DNA from: an archaeon
GTDB taxonomy: Archaea; Thermoproteota; Nitrososphaeria; Nitrososphaerales; Gagatemarchaeaceae
Length of the DNA: 64,000 bases
NCBI GenBank assembly: GCA_021827865.1
Contig: JAKAUC010000018.1
Location: forward strand, 40,125 to 104,124
Direction of reading: 5' to 3'
Positions 36,441 through 45,111 of the stretch are shown here, in pieces (the first letter of the stretch is position 1; each line of letters starts with the position of its first letter). The notes beneath the pieces were generated by a model. That model was given only the letters and a program-made list of their open reading frames with translations. It had not been told where the DNA came from and ran no database searches. Position numbers and translations under genes: made by a program.

Positions 36441-37091
36441 GTGAAGCTAGGCGGTTGCGAGTACAGGGAGGACGTGCTGTACGATCCCGAGTTCGGGACG
36501 TGGGGGCGCCTCGAGGAGGGGCTTTGGAGAGTCGGCGTCACCCCCCTCCTCCCGTGGCTCTCGGGGGGGTTGACCGCGGTCACCTTCAAGCCTGCAGGCG
36601 CCCGAATCGCCCAGGGGAACTCCATAGCCTCCGTGGAGGGACCCAGGCACTTCGAAGTGGTCCGGGCTCCGTTCGATTGCGTCGTGAAGGAAACCAACGG
36701 GGCGCTCACAAAGGAACCGCGGACCGTCAACAGAGACCCCTTCGGCGATGGATGGCTCGCTCTGGTGGAGAAGGCGAGTCCGGGCTCGCGGTTGGAGCCC
36801 CTCGCTGGCGCCGCGCCGGCAATCGAGCAGAGGCACAGCTCCATGAAGGTGCGTTGCTTCGCCGCATTCCCGGACATCGAGCTCTACGAGGTCGGCACAG
36901 AGTGCTCTGCTGTGCTCTCGCGGTTGGATGAAGAGCTCGCAAATTCCCCCAGGGGGGCGGTCGTCCACCTCGTCTCCGACGACCCCACCGCCGAGATCGA
37001 GATGATGAGGTGGGAGGGCCAGACCGGGAACGCCCTCCTGGAGGTTCGCCCCGAGGGCGCCCTCCGCCACTTCATAGTGAAGAAGAGTTGA
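36441..37091 (+). CDS. GcvH-like domain (no lipoyl lysine) fused to TusA/SirA-like domain
   Basis: GNSIASVEGPRHFEVVRAPFDCVVKETN aligned to GcvH; C-terminal VVHLVSDDPTAEIEMMRWEGQTGNALLEVRPEGALRHFIVKK TusA-like. Confidence 0.7.
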   Translation: MKLGGCEYREDVLYDPEFGTWGRLEEGLWRVGVTPLLPWLSGGLTAVTFKPAGARIAQGNSIASVEGPRHFEVVRAPFDCVVKETNGALTKEPRTVNRDPFGDGWLALVEKASPGSRLEPLAGAAPAIEQRHSSMKVRCFAAFPDIELYEVGTECSAVLSRLDEELANSPRGAVVHLVSDDPTAEIEMMRWEGQTGNALLEVRPEGALRHFIVKKS

Positions 37092-37094
37092 GCC

Positions 37095-37946
37095 TTACTT
37101 CTCGATGGGGTAGAGGATAGAGTTGCCCCACTCGGTCCAGGAGCCGTCGTAGTTCCTCACCTCAGGATAGCCAAGCAGGTACTTCAGCACGAACCAACTG
37201 TGAGAAGAGCGCTCGCCGATCCTGCAGTAGGTGATCACCTGCTTGTCGCTGGTGACGCCCTTGGAGGCGTACAGCGCCTCCAACTCCCGCCTCGGCTTGA
37301 AGGTCCCGTCTGAATCGTTGACCGCCATGCCCCAGGGGATGTTCTTCGCGCCTGGGATGTGCCCTCCCCTCTGGGCTGCCTCGTTGGGGTACTCCGGCGG
37401 CGCCGTTATCTCGCCTGAGAACTCCTTCGGGCCCCTGACGTCGACGAGGACCCTGCCGGGTCCTCCGACCGCCGCCCTCACATCCTCCCTGTACGCCCTG
37501 ATCTTCACGTCGGGCTCTGCGACGCTGAACTTGGAGCTCGGGTAAGACGGGACGTCCTTGGCTATCGGCCTGTCCTCCAGCAGCCACTTCTTCCGCCCCC
37601 CGTCCATCAGCTTCACGTTTTCGACGCTGTAGTACTTGAGATCCCAGAAGGCGTAGGCCGCGAACCAGTTGTTGAAGTCGCCGTAGAGGACCAGGATGGT
37701 GTCGTTCGATACGCCGTTCCGCTGCAATAGCTCCCCCATCTGCTCCTTCGACAGGATGTTCCTGTTCAGGGGGTCGTTCATGTCTTTCTTCCAGTCGAAG
37801 AGGACTGCCCCCGGAACGTGCCCCTGGGTGTAGTTTGCCGCCGGGTCGTAGTCGACCTCGGCGACCCTGACCTTGGGGTCGTGCAGGTGCTCGGAGACCC
37901 ACTGGGTCGATACGAGGACCTCGGGATGCGAGTAGCTCTCGTCCAT
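37095..37946 (-). CDS. Two-domain thiosulfate sulfurtransferase (rhodanese)
   Basis: GHVPGAVLFDWKKDMND, VLYGDFNNWFAAYAFW, ITYCRIGERSSHSWFVLKYLLGYPEVRNYDGSWTEWGN. Confidence 0.95.
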   Translation of the reverse strand: MDESYSHPEVLVSTQWVSEHLHDPKVRVAEVDYDPAANYTQGHVPGAVLFDWKKDMNDPLNRNILSKEQMGELLQRNGVSNDTILVLYGDFNNWFAAYAFWDLKYYSVENVKLMDGGRKKWLLEDRPIAKDVPSYPSSKFSVAEPDVKIRAYREDVRAAVGGPGRVLVDVRGPKEFSGEITAPPEYPNEAAQRGGHIPGAKNIPWGMAVNDSDGTFKPRRELEALYASKGVTSDKQVITYCRIGERSSHSWFVLKYLLGYPEVRNYDGSWTEWGNSILYPIEK

Positions 37947-37976
37947 ATTATAACATATGTCATAATGGCGATTTAA
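37947..37976 (-). promoter_or_regulatory. Rhodanese promoter: TATA-like box and overlapping inverted-repeat operator
   Basis: Plus strand ATTATAACATATGTCATAAT (37947-37966; 9 of 10 base pairs symmetric) next to the ATG at 37946; atttaa at 37971-37976. Confidence 0.55.
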
Positions 37977-38042
37977 GGGTTCCTCCTGAGAAGCTAAGCT
38001 GGAAGTGGAGACGGGGGAGAAGACACCTGAGCCGGGGCAGCC

Positions 38043-39551
38043 CTATTCCCAGGCCGTCGTCGGCAAGTACTTCGGCGGGGCCCGGTGGCCGGTCGCCTGC
38101 TCGTACGCATAGGCGAGCCTGATCAGGGTCGGCTCGCTGTAAGCACGGCCCATGAAGGTGATGCCCACCGGGAGGCCGAAGACGAAGCCGGCAGGGACCG
38201 TGATCGCAGGGTAGCCCGCCAGGGCGGTGGGCTGCGACGACCCTCCGACGCCGTGGTCCCCGTCGACGTGGTCGACGACCCAGGGAGGCGAGTTGGTCGG
38301 CGCGACCAGGGCGTCCAGTCGGTGCTTGTCCAACGCGTAGTCGATCCCTTCCTTCCTCGACAGCAGGAGGTCCCTCTTCAACGCCTTCAGATACTTCCTG
38401 TCCTTCAGGCCGGGTGTCTCCTCCGCCTTGATGAAGAGGTCCTGGCCGAAGTACTTCAACTCCTTCCCCCTGTGCTTCTCGTTGAACGCTATGACCTCCT
38501 TGAGCGACCTCACCTTCGACGAGGCGAGCCCCGAGAGGTAGCGGTTCAGGTCGGCCTTGAACTCGTGCAGCAGGACTGTCATCTCGCCTTCGCCCATCTT
38601 CTTCGCCGTCGGGATGTCCGCAGGGTCCACGACGGTGGCGCCCAGCCTCCGCATCTTCCTTATCGCAGCCTCTGCGATGGCGTCGGCCGTGTCGCTGTAG
38701 CCGAAATACACCTCACGGGGGACCCCGATGCGGGCGCCCTTCATCCCGTCTCTCTCCAAGAACCTAGAGTAGTCGCGCCGGGACTTGGCCGCGCTCGACC
38801 TAGTCGACGGGTCGTCCCTGTCCACCCCCACCATGGCCCCCAAGAGGATGGCGGCGTCGGCGACGGTCCTAGCCATGGGGCCCACGGTGTCCTGGCTGTG
38901 GGCTATGGGCACCACCCCGGCGCGAGAGACGAGCCCTATGGTGGTCTTGATCCCGACGATGCCGTTGGCCGAGGACGGGCAGAGTACCGAGCCGTCGGTC
39001 TCGGTCCCCAGGGAGGCCGCCGCGAGGCTCGCGGCCACCGCCACCGCCGAGCCTGAGCTGGAGCCGCAGGGGGACCTGTCCAGTACGTAGGGGTTGCGGA
39101 CCTGTCCGCCCCGGGCGCTCCACCCGCTGGAAGAATTGTTGGAGCGGAAGTTGGCCCATTCGCTGAGGTTTGTCTTGCCCAGTATGACCGCCCCGGCGTC
39201 CCGGAGCATCCTGACTACGTAGGCCTCGCGCCTTGGTCTGGAGCCCACCAGAGCCAGGGAGCCTGCGGTGGTCTCCATCCTGTCGGTCGTGGCGATGTTG
39301 TCCTTCAGGACCACGGGGATCCCGTGCAGCGGGCCCCGGGGGCCCTTCCTCCGCCTCTCTTCGTCCAGGCGGCGCGCTATCTTGAGGGCGTCAGGGTTGA
39401 CTTCGATCACCGAGTTCAGCTTTGGCCCGGCCCTGTCGACCTTGGCGATCCTGTCGAGGTATCCCTGGACCAGGGCCCTGGAGGTGAGCTCCCCGGCCTC
39501 CATGGCCGCCTGCAGCTCAGATATCGTCGCTTCTTCAAGGCTCCTGGGCAA
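38043..39551 (-). CDS. Amidase (GatA-like amidase signature)
   Basis: GIPVVLKDNIATTDRMETTAGS, DRSPCGSSSGSAVAVAASLAAASLGTETDGSVLCPSSANGIVGIKTTIGLVSRAGVVPIAHSQDTVGPMARTV. Confidence 0.95.
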   Translation of the reverse strand: MPRSLEEATISELQAAMEAGELTSRALVQGYLDRIAKVDRAGPKLNSVIEVNPDALKIARRLDEERRRKGPRGPLHGIPVVLKDNIATTDRMETTAGSLALVGSRPRREAYVVRMLRDAGAVILGKTNLSEWANFRSNNSSSGWSARGGQVRNPYVLDRSPCGSSSGSAVAVAASLAAASLGTETDGSVLCPSSANGIVGIKTTIGLVSRAGVVPIAHSQDTVGPMARTVADAAILLGAMVGVDRDDPSTRSSAAKSRRDYSRFLERDGMKGARIGVPREVYFGYSDTADAIAEAAIRKMRRLGATVVDPADIPTAKKMGEGEMTVLLHEFKADLNRYLSGLASSKVRSLKEVIAFNEKHRGKELKYFGQDLFIKAEETPGLKDRKYLKALKRDLLLSRKEGIDYALDKHRLDALVAPTNSPPWVVDHVDGDHGVGGSSQPTALAGYPAITVPAGFVFGLPVGITFMGRAYSEPTLIRLAYAYEQATGHRAPPKYLPTTAWE

Positions 39552-39667
39552 CGGCTACGGGGCCGAGGCGGGGCGGTGGAAGGTAAAACCGTTTGTGTGG
39601 GCCCGGCGTCGGTCTCCCAGAGACCCGCCGTGGGCGCATCCCGGCCTCCGCCGTTCTGAGCGGGGCT

Positions 39668-40423
39668 TCAGTCGGACGAGACCCTCGGCGCGAGGAAGTA
39701 AGCCATCTTTGCGCCCTGGTCGTTCAGCTTCAGCATCAGGCGGACAGGCTTCTTGGTCGAGTACTCCAACTCGACGGTGTCGACGACCCCGCCCAGGGCC
39801 TTCAGGATTCCTGAAATGTAGTCAGTGGAGTATGTCGCCTTGCTCTCTGCGTTGGAAGTCAGTTCGAGCACGTCCGCGTCGTTCTTCGCGAGGGAGATCT
39901 CGGCCTTTCCGACGTCGCTCTTCCCTGAGAACGTCATCCTGTCCTTGGTCGTGTTGAGCGTAATCTGGTCGGAGACGACCGACACGTCCCCAAGCACCTT
40001 CTCCAGTATGGTCTTGGTCAGCGTCATCTTCGTGTCGAACTCTAGCTTCGGGAGGGGAGCCGACGCGGCGGTGCTCTCAATCAGGTGTATGTTGAACTCG
40101 CGCTTGTAACCGTTGGTGAATCGTATCATGATGCTGTCGTCCTCTCCGGACGAAATCTCCACGCTGTCTTTGGTCTCGGCCCGCCCTATGGTCCGGACCA
40201 AGTCTTCGACGCGGACGGAGAACCGGAACGGCTTGTCGCACTCGTAGGCGGCCCACGCTGAGACCGGCCAGGCGAGGTCTACCAGCGCGACGTGGGACGG
40301 GTCCATCGCCCGGAATGTGATTCCCTCGGAGTTCGCGTCGAACGTCGCCTCCTCGACGAGGGTCTTGACCGCGGCCGCTACTGCCCGCCACTCAACCGAG
40401 CTGGAGGTCTTTGCGTGGAACAA
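39668..40423 (-). CDS. pcn: DNA polymerase sliding clamp PCNA
   Basis: TTG start; ATFDANSEGITFRAMDPSHVALVDL, C-terminal VRLMLKLNDQGAKMAYFLAPRV. Confidence 0.95.
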   Translation of the reverse strand: MFHAKTSSSVEWRAVAAAVKTLVEEATFDANSEGITFRAMDPSHVALVDLAWPVSAWAAYECDKPFRFSVRVEDLVRTIGRAETKDSVEISSGEDDSIMIRFTNGYKREFNIHLIESTAASAPLPKLEFDTKMTLTKTILEKVLGDVSVVSDQITLNTTKDRMTFSGKSDVGKAEISLAKNDADVLELTSNAESKATYSTDYISGILKALGGVVDTVELEYSTKKPVRLMLKLNDQGAKMAYFLAPRVSSD

Positions 40424-40653
40424 GATTTGCCGGGTTCCTTCGTCCGGGTCAACCGGGATTGGATAATAAGCGTTGGCGGGAGAAGGTCGAGAAGAGGGGG
40501 CGCCTCCCGAAACTGAGGTCCGCGGACCAGCCGAGAGACGCCAACTGAGCGGAGGCGGGACCCGCCGGTGCCCTGCACGACCAGGATGAGGATTCGGCCA
40601 GGCCAAGCTTAAATGCATGAGCGGCAGCGGGGCAAATCCGACCCAGTGAGACA

Positions 40654-40932
40654 ATGAAGTTTCCAAAGGAAATGCGAACAAACTGTCCTTTTTGTCACAA
40701 GCACACGACGCACTCAGTGGCGCTGTACAAGAGAGGGAAGGAGCGCGCAGGGTCCTGGGGCGCCAGGAGGCAGGCCGGGAGGAAGCGCGGTTATGGTGGT
40801 CAGAAGTTCCCAGAACTGATCAGGACCGCCAAGACCACCAAGAAGGCCACGCTCCGCCTGAAGTGCCGTGAGTGCAACCGCGAGAGGATGCGCGACGGGA
40901 TCAGGCTCAGGAAGGCGGAGATAGCGGCGTGA
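40654..40932 (+). CDS. rpl44e: 50S ribosomal protein L44e
   Basis: MKFPKEMRTNCPFCHKHTTHSV...RRQAGRKRGYGGQKFPELIRTAKTTKKATLRLKCREC. Confidence 0.96.
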   Translation: MKFPKEMRTNCPFCHKHTTHSVALYKRGKERAGSWGARRQAGRKRGYGGQKFPELIRTAKTTKKATLRLKCRECNRERMRDGIRLRKAEIAA

Positions 40933-41126
40933 AGCGCGACAGGGAGCCGATACCCAAGACAAAGAGCGTCTTCCTTCTCGTGAAGTGCCCCGACTGCGGC
41001 GAGGAGCGGATCCTCTTCTCGAACTCTGCGAAGGACATCGGCTGCAGAGGGTGCGGGAGGAAGCTCGCCGAGAGCAGAGGGGGGAAGTCGGTGGTCCTGG
41101 CGACTGTGGTCAAGCGGCTGGGCTAA
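40929..41126 (+). CDS. rps27e: 30S ribosomal protein S27e
   Basis: GTG start; PKTKSVFLLVKCPDCGEERILFSNSAKDIGCRGCGRKLAESRGGKSVV. Confidence 0.95.
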   Translation: MKRDREPIPKTKSVFLLVKCPDCGEERILFSNSAKDIGCRGCGRKLAESRGGKSVVLATVVKRLG

Positions 41127-41161
41127 ACCGACAAATACCACCAGGGACGGCGGACGAAGAC

Positions 41162-41962
41162 ATGAGCGAAGACAGGTCCCTCCCCGATCCGGGGGAGATT
41201 GTCGTCTGCACGGTGAGGGAACTCACGTCGCACGGCATCTACGTCAACCTGGACCAGTACGACGGGACCAACGGGTTCCTGCACGTCTCTGAGATATCGA
41301 CCGGCTGGGTGCGGAACATCGACAGAGTGGCAAAGGTGTCACAGAAGCTCATCCTGAAGGTCATCAGGCTGAACAGGGCCCGCAGAGAAATCGACCTTTC
41401 TCTCAGGCAGGTGACCAACGAGGAGAGGCGCCAGAAGGTTATCGAGTGGAAGCGGGAGGAGAGGGCGCTTACGATTATCGATGCCGTGAGCAAGAAGATG
41501 GGGATAGACGACGCCCATGTGAAGGAGCTGAGGCATAAGCTCGAGGGGGAGTTCGGCACCCTGTACGCCGCCCTCGAGACGGCGGCGAGGAAGGGAGCAG
41601 AGGGGCTCTCCGGGGCCGGGCTCTCCGAGGAGGAGGCGGAGGCGGTGGCCGGGATCGCCGGGGAGAAAATCGTCCCGCCCAGGTATGAAATAGGGGCGCT
41701 GGTAGAGGTGTCCTCGAGGTCCCCCGAGGGGATAGAGCAGGTGAAGAAGACGCTCCTGGCGGCCGCGTCGGCCCCCTCCGCCGAGGTCCACATCACGTAC
41801 GCGGGGGCTCCCCACTACAGGGTGAGGATAACGGCAGACGACTACAAGCAGGCCGAGAAGGCTATGGACGTGGTCCTAGACAAGATCAAGGGCGAAGTGG
41901 GGAAGCATGACGCTTTCAGCTTCAAGCGGGAGATATCGAGGAAGTACGGCGGGTCGTCTTGA
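41162..41962 (+). CDS. eif2a: Translation initiation factor aIF2 subunit alpha
   Basis: PDPGEIVVCTVRELTSHGIYVNLDQYDGTNGFLHVSEISTGWVRNIDRVAKVSQKLILKVIRLNRARREIDLSLRQV. Confidence 0.96.
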   Translation: MSEDRSLPDPGEIVVCTVRELTSHGIYVNLDQYDGTNGFLHVSEISTGWVRNIDRVAKVSQKLILKVIRLNRARREIDLSLRQVTNEERRQKVIEWKREERALTIIDAVSKKMGIDDAHVKELRHKLEGEFGTLYAALETAARKGAEGLSGAGLSEEEAEAVAGIAGEKIVPPRYEIGALVEVSSRSPEGIEQVKKTLLAAASAPSAEVHITYAGAPHYRVRITADDYKQAEKAMDVVLDKIKGEVGKHDAFSFKREISRKYGGSS

Positions 41963-42120
41963 GGAGCCTGATGCTGAAGTGCGCCCAGTGCGGCAGGTAC
42001 ACCCTGTCTGAGAAGTGCCCCAGCTGCGGGACCAAGACAGTCACCGTCCACCCCGCCAGGTACTCGCCCGACGACAAGTACGCGAGGTACCGCAGCCCGC
42101 TGGCGTATGAAGAGCGGTAG
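41959..42120 (+). CDS. nop10: rRNA pseudouridylation RNP protein Nop10
   Basis: MLKCAQCGRYTLSEKCPSCGTKTVTVHPARYSPDDKYARYRSPLAYEER; TTG at 41959 or ATG at 41971; not in ORF track. Confidence 0.9.
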   Translation: MRSLMLKCAQCGRYTLSEKCPSCGTKTVTVHPARYSPDDKYARYRSPLAYEER

Positions 42121-42178
42121 CCGCCTGTTTTTCACCTCAAGAAGAGCGCTGGAATAAACGCCTGAACTCGGATCGGGC

Positions 42179-44629
42179 TCAGGAGGTGTAGTTGCCTGGG
42201 ACCACCTGGTAGACCAGGATGGTGTTGAAGCACTGGAGGGAGGTGTCTCCCGGGCATGGGTTGCCCGCTGAGGTCCCCGAGATGCCCTGCTGGGCCAACG
42301 AGAAGCTGGGGGAGATGTAGGCGAGCCTGAACGGGCCGGTGCTGTTGGATGGGTAGTTGAGGGTGCCCGGATACGCGAACGCCTGGTAGGGCGGGGCCCC
42401 GTTGCTCGCCTGCTGGTAGGTCGAGGAGAACGAACAGTAGAACAGGCTGGCGCAGACGGTCCCAGTGTTCGACGATGAAGGGACGAGCCACCCAGAGTAC
42501 TGGAACGGGAGGAGCTGGCCGAAGAGCGAGTTCTGAGTGGCGTAGGGGGTCAGGTTGAAGTCGTCGGCGCCGGTGCAGGGCGGGGCTCCCGCCGTCGGGC
42601 ACTCCAGATAGGTGGACTCGTTCAGCCCTCCGATGCGTATGAACCACTGCTTCTTGCTCTCATCTCCGCCCCCTGCGGTGAATCCTCCTCCGCTCGGGAC
42701 CTGCAGTACGTAGTAGTAGGAAGTCCCGGACGTCGATGATACAGGCACGATGCTGCCGGTGACGAAGATCGCGACGTAGGTGGGCCTGCCGTCGGTGTAG
42801 CTCTGGGCCATGGCGGCCGCCTGAGTGACGTTGGACATCAGCAGCCTGCCCACCTGCGCTATCCTGGAGCTGTTGAGCGTGGCGTTGTCAACCAGGGTGG
42901 TCCTGTTGCCCATGACCGTGATCCAGTAGCCGTAGTCCCACCAGGCGATTATGACGGAGTTCGCCGGGGTGTTCTGCCTCATCCATTGGAGCGTGTCTAT
43001 CCAGTCTGGGAACCCGCCGCGCGAGTAGATGGTCGCCCCGTTGGTGATGCTGACCCCCGCGTCGGCCGGGCTGTTGTCGCAGAAGAGCTGCCCGCTGGAA
43101 GTGCACTGGACCGGGTTGGGGATCCAGTACGTCCCGGCCGGGAGGACGAGTAGCGCAATCACCGCTATGGAGAAGACTACCTTCATCTCGTTGCGGGAGG
43201 TCGGCACCTGCTTCTTCTTGACCAGGGCTGTGGTGCTCGGCTTGACCAGGGCGAAGGCGAGTTCGGCGAAGCCGATGCCTCCCAGTATCCCCAGCGCCAG
43301 AGACGAATAGACCAGCAGACGCGAGAAAGATGCTGAGAAGTACAGGCCTGTCAGCCCGAACACCAGGGCGTAGATCATCGGGACGCCTCTCCTCTTGAAC
43401 GCCACCAGGGCCCCGACCATCCCGAAGGACATGAGGACCGCATACGAAGTGAAGTAGTCGGCTCCGGTGGGCATCGCCTGTTCCGCGACCGACTTCACGA
43501 GCTGGTCGGCGGCGGAGGTGCCCGACGCGACCAACCAGGGAGCCAGTACGGTGAGGTACCTCAGCGTCAGAGACCCCACCAAGCCGAAGCTCAGCAGCGC
43601 GAGCCCTCCGAGCGCGAATCCAAACAGGAGCTTGAGGAGCGTGGGCCTGAACTCCGTGGGCTTCGTCCATGTCTTGACCCACTGCGCTACCAGGAAGAAC
43701 ACCGTCCCTCCGATTATCGCGAGGCCGATGGGATCGGTGATGATGTGGACGCCGGGGAACGGGAAGATGGCGCTCATGAACAGTGTGGCCGCGGTGAAGG
43801 TGACTATGGCGGGCGAGTAGCCGCTGAGCTCGATGTTCAGGAAGGGGAGGACGAGGAAGATGAGCCCGAACGCGGCGGTAAAGTAGTTCCCGCCGCCCCA
43901 GGCGGTGTTGCCGTAGCCCAGCATGATCCCGGCGGCTAGGGCGCGCAGGACCCTGCCCCTGGCGGGCCTCTCCTTGTCGAAGATGGTGAGCACCAGGTAG
44001 CTGGCTGCGACGAAGAGCATTATCGTGAAGGGCTCGGACTTGTACCAGCCCAGGTTCCCTCTTTCGATGAGCGGAGGCGAGACTGCGAAGACGAGCGCCG
44101 CGAACAGGCCCGCGGCGTCTCCGGCTATCTTCCTCACCACGAAGTAGAACAGTACCGCGGTGATGGCGCCGAAGAACACGGGGAGGATGATCAGGAGGTC
44201 ATAGAGTGTTATCGGAACGCCGAAGACGTCATGGACCAACAGGTAGATCATGGCCCCGCCGATCTGGAGGCCGTCCTGAGACGTCGCGGCCACGTTCCGG
44301 CCTGTGGGGAACCAGGTCTGGATGTCGTGCCAGAAGAAGTATCCTTGGAGGTTGTGGCAGCTCGTGAGGACCGTCGGTCCGCACCCGGCGGGGTTCGCGA
44401 AGAAGGCGGCGTAGAGCCCCTCCTGGTGTGCAAGGTTCACGATGTGCTGGGCCGCATAGTAGTCGTAGTAGGGGTCGAACTCGTTCAGGTAGAAGCCGTA
44501 CTTCGCCGCGAAGGACCTCATGAGGACGGCTATGGAGAAGATGATCGCGAGCGCCATCGAAAGCATGACGGCCCTGCGCGACAGGGTCGGCCGCCTGATG
44601 GAAAGCCGTAGGGTGTCGAGTACGCCCAA
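42179..44629 (-). CDS. aglB: Oligosaccharyl transferase STT3/AglB
   Basis: Multi-TM N terminus, FDPYYDYYAA, WWDYGYWITVMGNRTTLVDNATLNSSRIAQVGRLL. Confidence 0.95.
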   Translation of the reverse strand: MGVLDTLRLSIRRPTLSRRAVMLSMALAIIFSIAVLMRSFAAKYGFYLNEFDPYYDYYAAQHIVNLAHQEGLYAAFFANPAGCGPTVLTSCHNLQGYFFWHDIQTWFPTGRNVAATSQDGLQIGGAMIYLLVHDVFGVPITLYDLLIILPVFFGAITAVLFYFVVRKIAGDAAGLFAALVFAVSPPLIERGNLGWYKSEPFTIMLFVAASYLVLTIFDKERPARGRVLRALAAGIMLGYGNTAWGGGNYFTAAFGLIFLVLPFLNIELSGYSPAIVTFTAATLFMSAIFPFPGVHIITDPIGLAIIGGTVFFLVAQWVKTWTKPTEFRPTLLKLLFGFALGGLALLSFGLVGSLTLRYLTVLAPWLVASGTSAADQLVKSVAEQAMPTGADYFTSYAVLMSFGMVGALVAFKRRGVPMIYALVFGLTGLYFSASFSRLLVYSSLALGILGGIGFAELAFALVKPSTTALVKKKQVPTSRNEMKVVFSIAVIALLVLPAGTYWIPNPVQCTSSGQLFCDNSPADAGVSITNGATIYSRGGFPDWIDTLQWMRQNTPANSVIIAWWDYGYWITVMGNRTTLVDNATLNSSRIAQVGRLLMSNVTQAAAMAQSYTDGRPTYVAIFVTGSIVPVSSTSGTSYYYVLQVPSGGGFTAGGGDESKKQWFIRIGGLNESTYLECPTAGAPPCTGADDFNLTPYATQNSLFGQLLPFQYSGWLVPSSSNTGTVCASLFYCSFSSTYQQASNGAPPYQAFAYPGTLNYPSNSTGPFRLAYISPSFSLAQQGISGTSAGNPCPGDTSLQCFNTILVYQVVPGNYTS

Positions 44630-44676
44630 GTCTGGGCTCCGATTTTCTCCGGGCTATTTTAACCGTGCCCTTTCTG

Positions 44677-45087
44677 CTACTTCTGCAGCAGGGTTTCCAG
44701 GTAGGCGGCGTAGCCCCTCGCGTCGAGGAGGGACTTGCGCTCGGCCGGCAGGTTCGACGGCTCGACCTCTACCAGCCATCCTTCGCCATAGGGCGACTTG
44801 TTGATTAGCTCGGGGTGGGAGTCGAGCACCCCGTTGACTTTCACGACCCTGCCTGAGATGGGTGCGTAGACCTCGGACACTGCCTTGATGGACTCGACGG
44901 TCCCCATCGACTTCGCCTGCTCGACCGCGCCGTTGACCTTCGGGGCGCTGACGTAGACCACGTCGTTGAGGGTCTTAGCCGCATAGTCGGTGATCCCAAT
45001 CCTCACGGCCTTCCCCTCTTCCTTGGCCCACTCGTGCTCCTTCGTGTACATCAGGTCGTCTGGAATGTGATATCCCTTGATCTCCAT
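44677..45087 (-). CDS. gcvH: Glycine cleavage system H protein
   Basis: SMGTVESIKAVSEVYAPISGRVVKVN with lipoyl lysine. Confidence 0.96.
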   Translation of the reverse strand: MEIKGYHIPDDLMYTKEHEWAKEEGKAVRIGITDYAAKTLNDVVYVSAPKVNGAVEQAKSMGTVESIKAVSEVYAPISGRVVKVNGVLDSHPELINKSPYGEGWLVEVEPSNLPAERKSLLDARGYAAYLETLLQK

Positions 45088-45111
45088 CAGGACCGGCGCC
45101 GCCCCGTGTGG

